DNA of 64,000 bases. Source: Marichromatium purpuratum 984 (lineage in GTDB: Bacteria > Pseudomonadota > Gammaproteobacteria > Chromatiales > Chromatiaceae). Shown here one piece after another: positions 55,599 to 64,000 of this stretch; positions within the stretch are counted from its first letter, which is position 1, and every line of letters begins with the position of its first letter. The stretch covers positions 1,889,001-1,953,000 of the forward strand of contig NZ_CP007031.1 of assembly GCF_000224005.2 (NCBI RefSeq). Direction: 5' to 3'. The notes beneath the pieces were generated by a model. That model saw only the letters and a list, made by a program, of their open reading frames with translations. It made no database searches and was not told the DNA's origin. Position numbers and translations under genes: made by a program.

Positions 55599-56720
55599 AT
55601 GCGGATGATGCGCCCTCCTCCGAGCAAGATCGTGGTGGCCGGTACCGGATTCGGCCGTTTCTACCTCGACGCCATCGACGCGGTACCGCAACGCTACACC
55701 CTGACGGGCATCCTGGCGCGGGGCAGCAGTCAGTCGCAGCGCTGTGCCCGCGAGCACGGGGTAGCGCTCTACACCGACGCCCGCGAGATCCCCGAAGACG
55801 TCGACATCGTCTGTGTGGTGCTGCGCTCCGGGGGCATCGGCAGCCCCGGCTCGGAGCTGGCCAAACAGATGCTCGCGCGGGGCATCCACGTGCTCCAAGA
55901 GCACCCGGTCCACGCCTCCGAGATCACCGAGTGCCTGCGCCTGGCTCGCGCCAACGCTGCGGCCTACGCGGTCAACACCCTCTACCCCAACCTCGACCCG
56001 GTGCGCCAATTCCTCATCGCCGCAGAGCAACTCCGGCGACGCCAGCGCATCCTCTGCGTCGACGCCGCCTGCAACAGCCAGATCAGCTATCCGCTGCTCG
56101 ACCTGATCGGCCAGGCCCTCGGCGGCCTGCGCCCGTGGTCGTTCAACGACTGTCCACCGCCGCAGGGACAGCCGTTTCGCAACCTCTATGCCATCATCGC
56201 CGGGATCCCGACGACACTGCACATCCACAACCAGGTACACCCCGAGGACCCGGACAACCACGGCCTGTTGATGCACCGTGTCTCGTTGTTCTGTGAGGGC
56301 GGAGTACTCACCCTCACCGACACCCACGGCCCGGTGCTGTGGAACGCCCGCATGCACTCGCCACGCGATGTCAGCGGCAGACTACAGCTCTCCGGGCCGG
56401 GCACGGAGCGGCTCGCCTGTCCCAGCACCAGCCTGCTCGACACCCTACCGACCCCGAGTTTTCACGAGATCTTCGCCCACATCTGGCCGACGGCGATGGT
56501 GCGGGCACTCGACGGGCTGCGCGCCGACATCGCCGATCCGCAGCGTCGTGTCCACACCGGACACTGGGCGCTGGACGTCGCGCTCGCCTGGCACGAGCTG
56601 AACGGTCAGCTCGGCACCCCCGAGCTGATCCGCCCGGCATCACCGGAACCATTACCGCTGGAGAAGCTGATCCGCGCCCGATCACGCAAGAAGCACTCGG
56701 GGCGTCACCACCGCAAATAG
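55599..56720 (+). CDS. Thiazolinyl imide reductase (PchG/YbtU/Irp3 type)
   Basis: 373 residues. It reduces an NRPS-bound thiazoline to thiazolidine with NADPH in yersiniabactin and pyochelin synthesis. Rossmann motif KIVVAGTGFGRFYLDAI; active-site region GIHVLQEHPVHASEITE; later AVNTLYPNLDPVRQF. Length is typical. The ring it would act on is normally made by the Cy domains; only one such domain is encoded in this window. Confidence 0.9.
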   Translation: MRMMRPPPSKIVVAGTGFGRFYLDAIDAVPQRYTLTGILARGSSQSQRCAREHGVALYTDAREIPEDVDIVCVVLRSGGIGSPGSELAKQMLARGIHVLQEHPVHASEITECLRLARANAAAYAVNTLYPNLDPVRQFLIAAEQLRRRQRILCVDAACNSQISYPLLDLIGQALGGLRPWSFNDCPPPQGQPFRNLYAIIAGIPTTLHIHNQVHPEDPDNHGLLMHRVSLFCEGGVLTLTDTHGPVLWNARMHSPRDVSGRLQLSGPGTERLACPSTSLLDTLPTPSFHEIFAHIWPTAMVRALDGLRADIADPQRRVHTGHWALDVALAWHELNGQLGTPELIRPASPEPLPLEKLIRARSRKKHSGRHHRK

Positions 56721-56786
56721 ACCGGACCGGTGTCGACACGGGTCGCCCGCGGCGGGACAGGTACCGGCCAGCCGAGGGCGCTGCGC

Positions 56787-57479
56787 TCAGAACGGCACGT
56801 CGAGCGCGCTGGAGAGGAAGCGCATCAGCGGTGTCGCGGCCCGGAATGCGTGCTCGACGCGGGCGACGAAATCACCGCGCACGGCGACGTCGGTGTCGGC
56901 GTCGCACATCAGAAAGAAGCTCCGGCGCTTGATGTCCTCGATGTGTGGATGTCGCGGGTCGAAGCCACGCGGTGCCCGCTTCAGGCCCTCGCCCTCGACG
57001 CCACCGAAGCCGTCGATCAGGGCCGCATCCTCGATCACCGCGCGCCAGCCGTCGACATCGTCGACGATCGCCTGACGGATCAGCGCCAACTCCGGTCCCG
57101 GCGCCAGCCAGATGCCACCGCCATAACGCACCCGTTCGGGCGTCAGCTCGACATAGAAGCCGGGCGCATGGGCGCTCTTGCCGGTCTGGTGACGGAAATG
57201 ACAGGCGACGTGGGTCTTGTAGGGCCGTCCGTCCCGGGAGAAGCGCATGTCGCGCTGGATGCGGAACATCGAGCCACCGTGCGGTCGGGGATCGGCGACG
57301 AAGTGAGGCGAGATCCGCGCCAGAGGCGGCGCCATCGCCGTGATGAAGGCCCCCATCGGCTCGACCACCGAGGCCCGATAGCGCGCCTTGTTGGCGTTGA
57401 ACCACGCGCGATCGTTGTGCCGCGCGAGATCGCTGAAAAAAGCGAAACAATCCGCCGGAAACCCCTCGAACGCCGACAT
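56787..57479 (-). CDS. DUF2461 family protein
   Basis: 230 residues from ATG 57479 (MSAFEGFPADCFAFFSDLA). Family hallmarks: HNDRAWFNANKARY, SMFRIQRDMRFSRDGRPYKT, GGIWLAPGPELALIRQAI and FDPRHPHIEDIKRRSF. Widespread cytosolic family with no assigned activity. Convergent with the thiazolinyl imide reductase; host-like GC. Confidence 0.9.
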   Translation of the reverse strand: MSAFEGFPADCFAFFSDLARHNDRAWFNANKARYRASVVEPMGAFITAMAPPLARISPHFVADPRPHGGSMFRIQRDMRFSRDGRPYKTHVACHFRHQTGKSAHAPGFYVELTPERVRYGGGIWLAPGPELALIRQAIVDDVDGWRAVIEDAALIDGFGGVEGEGLKRAPRGFDPRHPHIEDIKRRSFFLMCDADTDVAVRGDFVARVEHAFRAATPLMRFLSSALDVPF

Positions 57480-57839
57480 CCTCGACACCCCTCCCGATGA
57501 TCGATACCCGGACGCCCGGAGTACGCACCGGGCAATGCCACATCGTCGCACCGATCGAGCGCGATGGCATCGGCAAGATGCAGAGACCCTACAGCAGCCC
57601 GCAGCATCGTCGGGAGAGCAATCCATCTCGAGCGGCGCTGATGACCGGATCTGCAAAGCCTTGCGCTTTCCCTGCCGCGACCGCTTCGGCTAGCCTATGG
57701 GGCTTGCTCGGATCCACCGCGGCGGCAGGTCGACGGTCGAGGGGTCGCCCGCGTTATCGCTCAGCGTCAGCAGCTTCGCCAGGGCCGCGCCAGGATGGAA
57801 GGCCGAGCCCTGGAAACCCAAGGAGCCAAGACCCCGTCG
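57480..57839 (+). other. Upstream region of the type I restriction operon
   Basis: 360 bp, no gene seen. TTGCGC (~57661) with TAGCCTAT 18 bp downstream is a possible promoter facing hsdM, and AAGGAG lies upstream of the hsdM start. Both assigned by eye. Confidence 0.35.
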
Positions 57840-59897
57840 ATGACGAATTTCTCCGAAAAAGTCAGCTTCATCTGGAGCGTGGCCGATCTGCTGCGCGGCG
57901 ACTACAAGCAGTCCGAGTACGGCCGCGTCATCCTCCCCTTCATCCTGCTGCGGCGTCTGGATCAGGTGCTGGCCCAGACCCGCGAGGCGGTCTGGAGCGC
58001 CGATCGCGCGAGCGAGGGACTGGCCGAGGCGCTGCGCGAGAAGATGCTGATGAAGGCCGCCGGCTGCGGCTTCTACAACCTCAGCCGGCTCGACCTCCCC
58101 AAGCTGCTCCAGGACCCGGACAACATCGCCGCCAGCCTCACGGCCTACCTGCATGGCTTCTCGGCCAACGTGCGCGACATCCTGGAGCGTTTCCGCTTCG
58201 AGGCCCAGATCGCCCGACTCGACACCGCCAACCTGCTCTATCTGGTCGCGCGCAAGTTCGTCGAGATCGACCTGCACCCCTATCGGCTCGACCCCAACGG
58301 CCACCCGATCCGCGATGCCAACGGCCAGCCCGAGGCCAATGTCACCAACCACGAGATGGGCGTCATCTTCGAGGAGCTGATCCGTCGCTTCTCGGAGCAG
58401 TCCAACGAGACCGCCGGTGAGCACTTCACCCCGCGCGAGGTCATCGCCTTCATGGTCAACCTGCTCTTCGCCGAGGACGACGACGCCCTGCGTCAGCCCG
58501 GCGCGGTGCGGACCATGTACGACCCCGCCTGCGGCACCGGCGGCATGCTCTCGGTGGCGGAGGATCATCTCGCGCAGCTCAACCCCGAGGCCCGTCTGGA
58601 GGTCTACGGCCAGGAGCTGAACGACGAGTCCTACGCCATCTGCAAGGCCGACATGCTGGTCAAGGGCCAGGCCGCCGACAACATCAAGTGCGGCAACTCC
58701 TTCTCCGCCGATGGCCTGCCCTGGCTCGATGTCGACTACCTGATCTCCAACCCGCCCTTCGGCGTCGACTGGTCGAAGGCCGAGAAGATCGTCCGCGAGG
58801 AGCACGAGGACCAGGGCCACGCCGGACGCTTCGGCCCCGGACTGCCGCGCAAGAACGACGGCTCGTTGCTCTTCCTGCTGCACATGCTGAGCAAGATGAA
58901 GCGCCCCGAGCGAGGCGGCAGCCGACTGGCGATCGTCTTCAACGGCTCGCCGCTGTTCACCGGCGGCGCGGGCTCGGGCGAGAGCGAGATCCGCCGCTGG
59001 ATCATCGAGAACGACTGGCTGGAGGCCATCGTCGCCCTGCCCGACCAGATGTTCTACAACACCGGCATCAGCACCTATGTCTGGCTCCTGAGCAACCGCA
59101 AGGCGCCCGAGCGCCGGGGCAAGGTCCAGCTCATCAACGGGATCAACCACTTCCGCAAGATGCGCAAGTCGCTCGGCGACAAGCGCAAGCAGCTGGGACC
59201 GGACGACATCGACACCCTGACGCGCCTCTATGCAGACTTTCAGGAAGGCCCCGAGGTCAAGCTCTTCGACAATGCCGACTTCGGCTTCCGGCGCATCACC
59301 GTCGAGCGACCGCTGCGGCTCAACTTCCAGGTCACGCCCGAGCGCATCGAACGGCTGACCGAGGAAAAGGCCTGGCAGAAGCTCGTCACCAGCAAGAAGA
59401 AGGGGGCCGCCGCCCAGGCCGAGATCGCCGAGGGCGAGGCGCTCCAGCAGGCCGTGCTGGACATGCTGCGGACGATCGACGCCACGACCCTCTACCAGGA
59501 TCGCGACGCCTTCACCCAGGCCCTCAAGGCCGCCGCCAAGGCCGCAGGGCTCAAGCTCCCGGCGTCCCTGCTCAAGACTCTCCTCGGCGCCCTGTCCGAG
59601 CGCGACGAGACCGCCGAGGTCTGCACCGTCAAGGGTCAGCCCGAGCCGGACCCCGAGCTGCGCGACTACGAGAACGTCCCGCTCAGCGAGGACATCGACG
59701 CCTACATGGCGCGCGAGGTCCTGCCCCATGTGCCCGACGCCTGGGTCGATCACGCGAAGACCAAGATCGGCTATGAGATCCCCTTCACACGGCACTTCTA
59801 CGTCTATGAACCGCCGCGACCGCTGGATGAGATCCGCGCCGAGATCGAGGCGCTGGAGGCGGAGATTCAGGGGATGTTGGGGAGGGTGTTGGGGTGA
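57840..59897 (+). CDS. hsdM: Type I restriction-modification methylase subunit HsdM
   Basis: 685 residues from ATG 57840 (MTNFSEKVSFIWSVADLLRG, the family start). It transfers methyl from AdoMet to adenine. SAM-binding motif I DPACGTGGMLSVAEDHL; catalytic NPPF in LISNPPFGVDWSKAE. N-terminal HsdM_N helical domain to ~170 with FVEIDLHPYRLDPNG. It overlaps hsdS by 4 bp. Confidence 0.96.
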   Translation: MTNFSEKVSFIWSVADLLRGDYKQSEYGRVILPFILLRRLDQVLAQTREAVWSADRASEGLAEALREKMLMKAAGCGFYNLSRLDLPKLLQDPDNIAASLTAYLHGFSANVRDILERFRFEAQIARLDTANLLYLVARKFVEIDLHPYRLDPNGHPIRDANGQPEANVTNHEMGVIFEELIRRFSEQSNETAGEHFTPREVIAFMVNLLFAEDDDALRQPGAVRTMYDPACGTGGMLSVAEDHLAQLNPEARLEVYGQELNDESYAICKADMLVKGQAADNIKCGNSFSADGLPWLDVDYLISNPPFGVDWSKAEKIVREEHEDQGHAGRFGPGLPRKNDGSLLFLLHMLSKMKRPERGGSRLAIVFNGSPLFTGGAGSGESEIRRWIIENDWLEAIVALPDQMFYNTGISTYVWLLSNRKAPERRGKVQLINGINHFRKMRKSLGDKRKQLGPDDIDTLTRLYADFQEGPEVKLFDNADFGFRRITVERPLRLNFQVTPERIERLTEEKAWQKLVTSKKKGAAAQAEIAEGEALQQAVLDMLRTIDATTLYQDRDAFTQALKAAAKAAGLKLPASLLKTLLGALSERDETAEVCTVKGQPEPDPELRDYENVPLSEDIDAYMAREVLPHVPDAWVDHAKTKIGYEIPFTRHFYVYEPPRPLDEIRAEIEALEAEIQGMLGRVLG

Positions 59898-61186
59898 GCC
59901 TCCTCTTGCCGATCGAAGCACCAAAGCACTGGCAACGGCGACGAATTCAGGCAGTGTTCCACATGTATGGCGGTGGCACACCAGCTAAGGAGAACCTCAA
60001 ATTCTGGGGCGGAGAAATTCCGTGGGTATCTCCCAAGGACATGAAAACGTCGTTCGTATCTTCGACAGAAGACACGATCACCGAACAAGCGGTCGCCTCC
60101 TCTGCCACAAGAATTGTCCCTGCAGGTTGTCTACTCATCGTTGTGCGGTCAGGGATCTTGAAACACTCGATCCCAACAGCGATTGCGAGTAAGGCAGTGT
60201 CGTTGAACCAAGACATAAAGGCACTAGTCCCAATCGAGCCGGTCGATACACGATATGTACGCTATATGCTCACCGGCCACGAAAAGCTATTGCTCACCGT
60301 TTGGCGTAGCCTTGGCGCAACAGTCGAGAGCCTTGATTCAGAAAGAATCAAACAATCGACCATTCCATTGCCATCGCTATCAACACAGAAAGCCATCGCT
60401 GATTACCTCGACGACAAGACCGCCGCCATCGATGCGCTGATCGAGAAGAAGCGCAAACTGCTGGATCTACTCGCCGAGGAACGCACCGCCCTCATCAACC
60501 AGGCGGTGACCAAGGGTCTCGACCCAACCGTGCCGATGAAGGACTCCGGGATTCCTTGGATGGGGGAGATACCGGCGCATTGGGAAGTCGTTCAATTGAA
60601 GCGCAAATGGTCAATCATCGATTGTAAGCACCGAACGCCAGAGTATCTTTCTGAGGGATTCAAGGTCGTATCAACAACCGAAGTCAAACCAGGAAGAATT
60701 GATTTGTCGCTCGTAAGTCGACTTATTGGAAAAGATGACTTTAATGATATGACAGAAGGATCTCGCAAGCCTCAATTTGGCGACATCGTCTACAGCAGAA
60801 ATGCATCTCTAGGCGCCGCAGCTTACATAGACACGGAAGAGCCTTTCGCAATGGGTCAAGATGTGGTTTTGATAACATCAAAAAGGCAGAACCAACTATA
60901 CCTATCTCAGCTGTTAAATAGCCCTATTTGCACAACACAAGTCAATTTAGCTTGCGTCGGCGCGACTTTCAAGCGGATCAATGTTGGACAAATAAGAAAA
61001 ACCAACGTTTGCCTGCCCCCACGAGAAGAGCAAGACTCGATCGCAAACTACATTGACAATATAGATTTTAGGTTCACGTCCATGCGGGAGATTTTGGAGC
61101 GCCAGATAGGTCGCCTCCAAGAATACCGCCAAGCCCTCATCACCGCCGCCGTCACCGGCCAGCTCGACATCGAGGCGGCGGCATGA
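59894..61186 (+). CDS. hsdS: Type I specificity subunit HsdS
   Basis: 430 residues from GTG 59894. Two target recognition domains: the first around GGGTPAKENLKFWGGEIPWV to ~155, the second around EYLSEGFKVVSTTEVKPGRI. Each is followed by a long helix that sets the spacing (KAIADYLDDKTAAIDALIEK and ILERQIGRLQEYRQALI). The recognition domains are AT-richer than hsdM, as expected of exchanged specificity modules. The sequence read cannot be predicted. Confidence 0.94.
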   Translation: MSLLLPIEAPKHWQRRRIQAVFHMYGGGTPAKENLKFWGGEIPWVSPKDMKTSFVSSTEDTITEQAVASSATRIVPAGCLLIVVRSGILKHSIPTAIASKAVSLNQDIKALVPIEPVDTRYVRYMLTGHEKLLLTVWRSLGATVESLDSERIKQSTIPLPSLSTQKAIADYLDDKTAAIDALIEKKRKLLDLLAEERTALINQAVTKGLDPTVPMKDSGIPWMGEIPAHWEVVQLKRKWSIIDCKHRTPEYLSEGFKVVSTTEVKPGRIDLSLVSRLIGKDDFNDMTEGSRKPQFGDIVYSRNASLGAAAYIDTEEPFAMGQDVVLITSKRQNQLYLSQLLNSPICTTQVNLACVGATFKRINVGQIRKTNVCLPPREEQDSIANYIDNIDFRFTSMREILERQIGRLQEYRQALITAAVTGQLDIEAAA

Positions 61187-62094
61187 GCGATATCAAGTTG
61201 TTCCAGATCGACGCCGACGGTGCTCGGCAGTTGAAGGCGGGGACCGTGGCCCTGGAGAGATCGTTGCAACATCTCATCGAGCGCAATCTCGACGTGCTGC
61301 TCGGGGTCTTCTTCCTCGCCAGCGAGTACAGCACGGGCAAGAAGCACGGGGGGCGGATCGACACCCTGGGGATCGACGAGAACGGCTCGCCGGTCATCAT
61401 CGAGTACAAGCGCCATCTCAACGAGAACGTCATCAACCAGGGGCTGTACTACCTGGACTGGCTGCTCGACCATCGCGCCGAGTTCAAGCTGCTGGTGATG
61501 GAGAAGCTCGGCGCCCGGCGGGCCGACGACATCGATTGGCGGAGCCCGCGACTGCTCTGCATCGCCGGTGGTTTCACCAAGTACGACGAGCACGCGGTCG
61601 CGCAGATCAATCGCAACATCGAGCTGATCCGCTACGCCCGCTATGGCGACGAGCTGCTGATGCTCGATCTCGTCAACCGGACGGTGGCGACCGAGTCGGT
61701 GGAGAACGACGACGACCCCGTGGTGAGCCAGTGCAAGACACCGCCGATCTCGGCGCTGCTGTGCCAGCTCTCGCCACCGCTCGACGATGTGTGGAGCGCG
61801 CTGAGAACCTTCCTACTCGGGCTCGGCGATCTCGACGAGGTGACGGTCAAGGAGACGAAGCTCTACATGGCGTTCCGCCGCTTGAAGAACTTCGCCTGTG
61901 TCAGACCGACCAACAATCACCTGAGGATCTGGACCAAGGTCGATCCCGACACCGTCGAGCTGGTCGAGGGCTTCAGTCGCGACGTGCGCAACATCGGCCA
62001 CCACGGCACCGGCGATCTGGAGATCCAACTGCACACGCTCGATGACGTCGAGCGGGCCAAGCCGCTATTGGTGAGGGCATTCGAGGACAACTGA
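61183..62094 (+). CDS. DUF5655/NucS-like nuclease in the type I operon
   Basis: 303 residues, ATGA overlap with hsdS. The N-terminal ~130 residues hold a PD-(D/E)xK nuclease pattern: KHGGRIDTLGIDENGSPVI then IEYKRHLNE (D..E-x-K). The C-terminal half (YMAFRRLKNFACVRPT) is like DUF5655, a fold also seen in modified nucleases and phosphoribosyl-like domains. It is inserted between hsdS and hsdR, tightly coupled to both. It may regulate or add to the restriction reaction; a stand-alone nuclease is also possible. Confidence 0.75.
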   Translation: MSDIKLFQIDADGARQLKAGTVALERSLQHLIERNLDVLLGVFFLASEYSTGKKHGGRIDTLGIDENGSPVIIEYKRHLNENVINQGLYYLDWLLDHRAEFKLLVMEKLGARRADDIDWRSPRLLCIAGGFTKYDEHAVAQINRNIELIRYARYGDELLMLDLVNRTVATESVENDDDPVVSQCKTPPISALLCQLSPPLDDVWSALRTFLLGLGDLDEVTVKETKLYMAFRRLKNFACVRPTNNHLRIWTKVDPDTVELVEGFSRDVRNIGHHGTGDLEIQLHTLDDVERAKPLLVRAFEDN

Positions 62095-64000
62095 ATGACG
62101 CAAGGAATGCACACCGAGGACGCCTTCGAGCGCCTCATCGTCGAGCATCTGGTACGCCACGGCGGCTACGAACCACACGGGGGCGCGGCCTTCGACCCGG
62201 ATGCGGCGCTGGCCGTCCACGCCGGCTACGACGCACGGCGCGCGCTGATCCCGACGGAGGTAATCGCCTTCGTCTCGACCACCCAGCCGAAGCCCTGGGG
62301 CAAGCTCCGGGAGATCCACGGCGCGACGCTCGACGAGCGCTTCATCGACGCGCTCTGCAAGGTGCTCGACCAGCGCGGGCTGCTCGCGGTGATCCGCCAG
62401 GGCTTCAAGTTCCACGGCCAGCAGATCCGGCTTGCTTACTTCCGCCCCGGCAACACCCTCAACCCCGCCGTCTGGGACCTCTATGCCCAGAACCGCCTGC
62501 GCGTGGTGCGCCAGCTGCGCTTCGACCCCGACACCGAGCAGGCGCTGGATCTGGCGCTCTTCATCAACGGTCTGCCGATCGCCACGGCGGAGCTGAAGAA
62601 CGCCATGACCGGCCAGACGGTGGCTGACGCCCGTCGTCAGTACCGCCGGGACCGCGACCCCAAGGCGCCGCTGTTCCGCTTCAAGGCCCGCGCCCTGGTG
62701 CACTTTGCCGTGGACACCGACGAGGTCTGGATGAGCACGCGGCTCAGCGGGCTATCGACCCGCTTCCTGCCCTTCAACCGCGGACACGACGGCGGGGCCG
62801 GCAATCCGCCGGTCGAGGGCAAGCACCGCAGCGCCTATCTGTGGGAGGAGATCTGGCAGCGCGACAACCTGCTGGAGCTGGTCGGCCGCTTCCTGCACCT
62901 GCAGACCGAGCAGATCAAGGACCCCGACAGCGACAAGGTGCGAGTCAAGGAGACGCTGATCTTCCCACGCTATCACCAGTGGGACGGTGTGCGGCGGCTG
63001 CTGGCCGCGGCACGCGAGCACGGCGCCGGCAGCAATTATCTGGTGCAACACTCGGCGGGCTCCGGCAAGTCCAATACCATCGCCTGGCTCGCCCACCGGC
63101 TGGCCTCGCTTCATAACGGCGAGGACGACAAGGTCTATGACGCCGTGATCGTGCTCACCGACCGTCGGGTGCTCGATCAGCAGTTGCAGGACACCATCTA
63201 TCAGTTCGAGCACAAGAGCGGCGTGGTCGAAAAGATCGACACCGATTCGACCCAGCTCGCCAAGGCGCTCGAAGCCGGCGTGCCCATCATCATCTCGACC
63301 ATCCACAAGTTCGGCTTCATCCAGGACAAGCTCCAGGCCCTGCCGGATCGGCGCTATGCCATCGTCGTCGACGAGGCCCACTCCTCGCAGACCGGCGAGA
63401 TGGCGGTGACCGTCAAGGAGCTGCTCTCGGACAGCTCGCTCGCCGCCAGGCTGGAGGCGGACGGCGAGGAGCTGTCGACGCCGGACCAGCTCGCGCTGCG
63501 CGCGGCCCTGTTTCGCGGGCCGCAACGCAACATGAGCTTCTTCGCCTTCACCGCGACGCCCAAGCACAAGACCATGGAGCTGTTCGGTCACAAGGGGCCG
63601 GACGGCAAACCGGCGCCCTTCCATCTCTACTCCATGCGTCAGGCGATCGAGGAGGGTTTCATCCTCGATGTGCTCAGGGGCTACACCACCTACAAGCGCT
63701 TCTTCCAGATCGCCAAGTCCGTCGCCGACGATCCCGAGCTGGACAAGAAGAAGGCCGCCGCCGCGCTCGCCCGCTTCGTCAACCTGCATCCGACCAACCT
63801 CGCGCAGAAGACCGAGATCATCGTCGAGCACTTCCGCGCCTGCGTGATGCACCAGCTCAAGGGGCGCGCCAAGGCCATGCTGGTGACCAGCTCGCGCCTC
63901 ATGGCGGTCAGGTACAAGCAGGCGTTCGACGCCTATCTGAAGGAGAAGGGCTACACCGACCACCTGCGCTGTCTGGTCGCCTTCTCGGGCGAGGTGCAGG
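62095..64000 (+). CDS. hsdR: Type I restriction endonuclease subunit HsdR (partial, 3' end outside window)
   Basis: The frame is open from ATG 62095, one base after the previous stop, to the window end (635 codons). N-terminal nuclease domain with PD-(D/E)xK: NGLPIATAELKNAM and the RYHQWDGVRRLLAAAREHG segment. Motor domain: HSAGSGKSNTIAWLAHRL (Walker A), VVDEAHSSQTGEM (DEAH), FFAFTATPKHKTMELFG (motif III). HsdR cuts unmethylated DNA at a distance after ATP-driven translocation. The C-terminal helical part lies beyond 64000. Confidence 0.95.
   Translation, partial: MTQGMHTEDAFERLIVEHLVRHGGYEPHGGAAFDPDAALAVHAGYDARRALIPTEVIAFVSTTQPKPWGKLREIHGATLDERFIDALCKVLDQRGLLAVIRQGFKFHGQQIRLAYFRPGNTLNPAVWDLYAQNRLRVVRQLRFDPDTEQALDLALFINGLPIATAELKNAMTGQTVADARRQYRRDRDPKAPLFRFKARALVHFAVDTDEVWMSTRLSGLSTRFLPFNRGHDGGAGNPPVEGKHRSAYLWEEIWQRDNLLELVGRFLHLQTEQIKDPDSDKVRVKETLIFPRYHQWDGVRRLLAAAREHGAGSNYLVQHSAGSGKSNTIAWLAHRLASLHNGEDDKVYDAVIVLTDRRVLDQQLQDTIYQFEHKSGVVEKIDTDSTQLAKALEAGVPIIISTIHKFGFIQDKLQALPDRRYAIVVDEAHSSQTGEMAVTVKELLSDSSLAARLEADGEELSTPDQLALRAALFRGPQRNMSFFAFTATPKHKTMELFGHKGPDGKPAPFHLYSMRQAIEEGFILDVLRGYTTYKRFFQIAKSVADDPELDKKKAAAALARFVNLHPTNLAQKTEIIVEHFRACVMHQLKGRAKAMLVTSSRLMAVRYKQAFDAYLKEKGYTDHLRCLVAFSGEVQ

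Noticed and set aside
57690-59981. 763-residue open frame antisense to hsdM
   Set aside because: Shadow of the hsdM codon pattern; hsdM has all its motifs and the correct start.

Overview
The window is a mosaic from a GC-rich gammaproteobacterium. The nitrogenase cofactor scaffold pair nifE-nifN, katG, several iron-uptake loci and the overall base composition fit a purple sulfur bacterium of the Chromatiales; this is inference, because no 16S or photosynthesis gene is present.

Layout. (1) 1-934: end of a TPR protein and an atypical tyrosine-phosphatase-like gene. (2) About 935-6570: an AT-richer accessory zone with an ATPase gene pair, a complete IS1-family element with an 8-bp target duplication, an integron-type attC site with a one-gene cassette, a LysE-type exporter, and several copies of a repeat that starts with GGACACCCACTTATCAG. 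Some copies carry a ~310-bp duplication of the leader and first codons of the next operon. (3) 6845-14301: a tightly overlapping five-gene operon (SWIM zinc finger, DUF5691, MoxR-type AAA+, DUF5682, VWA). (4) 14302-18590: very AT-rich defence-like cassettes: an AAA-ATPase plus DUF4435 pair resembling PARIS (AriA/AriB) that ends in a full attC, then a nucleotidyltransferase-like plus DUF262 pair that ends in a truncated attC. (5) 18591-19801: a REP-type repeat and its probable Y1 (RAYT) transposase. (6) 19922-26889: a formylglycine-generating-enzyme-like protein, nifN and nifE, a decayed fatty-acid oxidation pseudogene, and katG. (7) 26929-31460: an operon with a Fur-box-like site (lipoprotein chelatase, FMN/Fe-S membrane protein, TonB haem receptor). 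(8) 31463-42396: housekeeping and envelope genes (DUF4407, two tRNA-Gly, pgsA, uvrC, SPOR protein, an MMPL/DUF1302/LolA-like operon). (9) 42585-56720: a yersiniabactin/pyochelin-type siderophore locus with several Fur-like boxes. It holds a fused salicyl-AMP ligase/salicylate synthase, and an NRPS that stops inside a degenerate adenylation domain. (10) 56787-64000: DUF2461 and a type I restriction-modification operon with an extra NucS-like nuclease gene; hsdR runs off the window.

How the parts relate. The accessory zone looks like the remains of integron cassettes (stop codons embedded in attC R'' boxes; two complete and two truncated attC sites) that were cut up by REP-type repeats and IS elements. 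Two of the cassettes carry likely anti-phage pairs. The siderophore locus keeps its front end (salicylate synthesis and loading) and its accessory genes (regulator, PPTase, thioesterase, reductase, MFS exporter), but the rest of the assembly line and a complete outer-membrane receptor are missing here. It is therefore either decaying or completed elsewhere.
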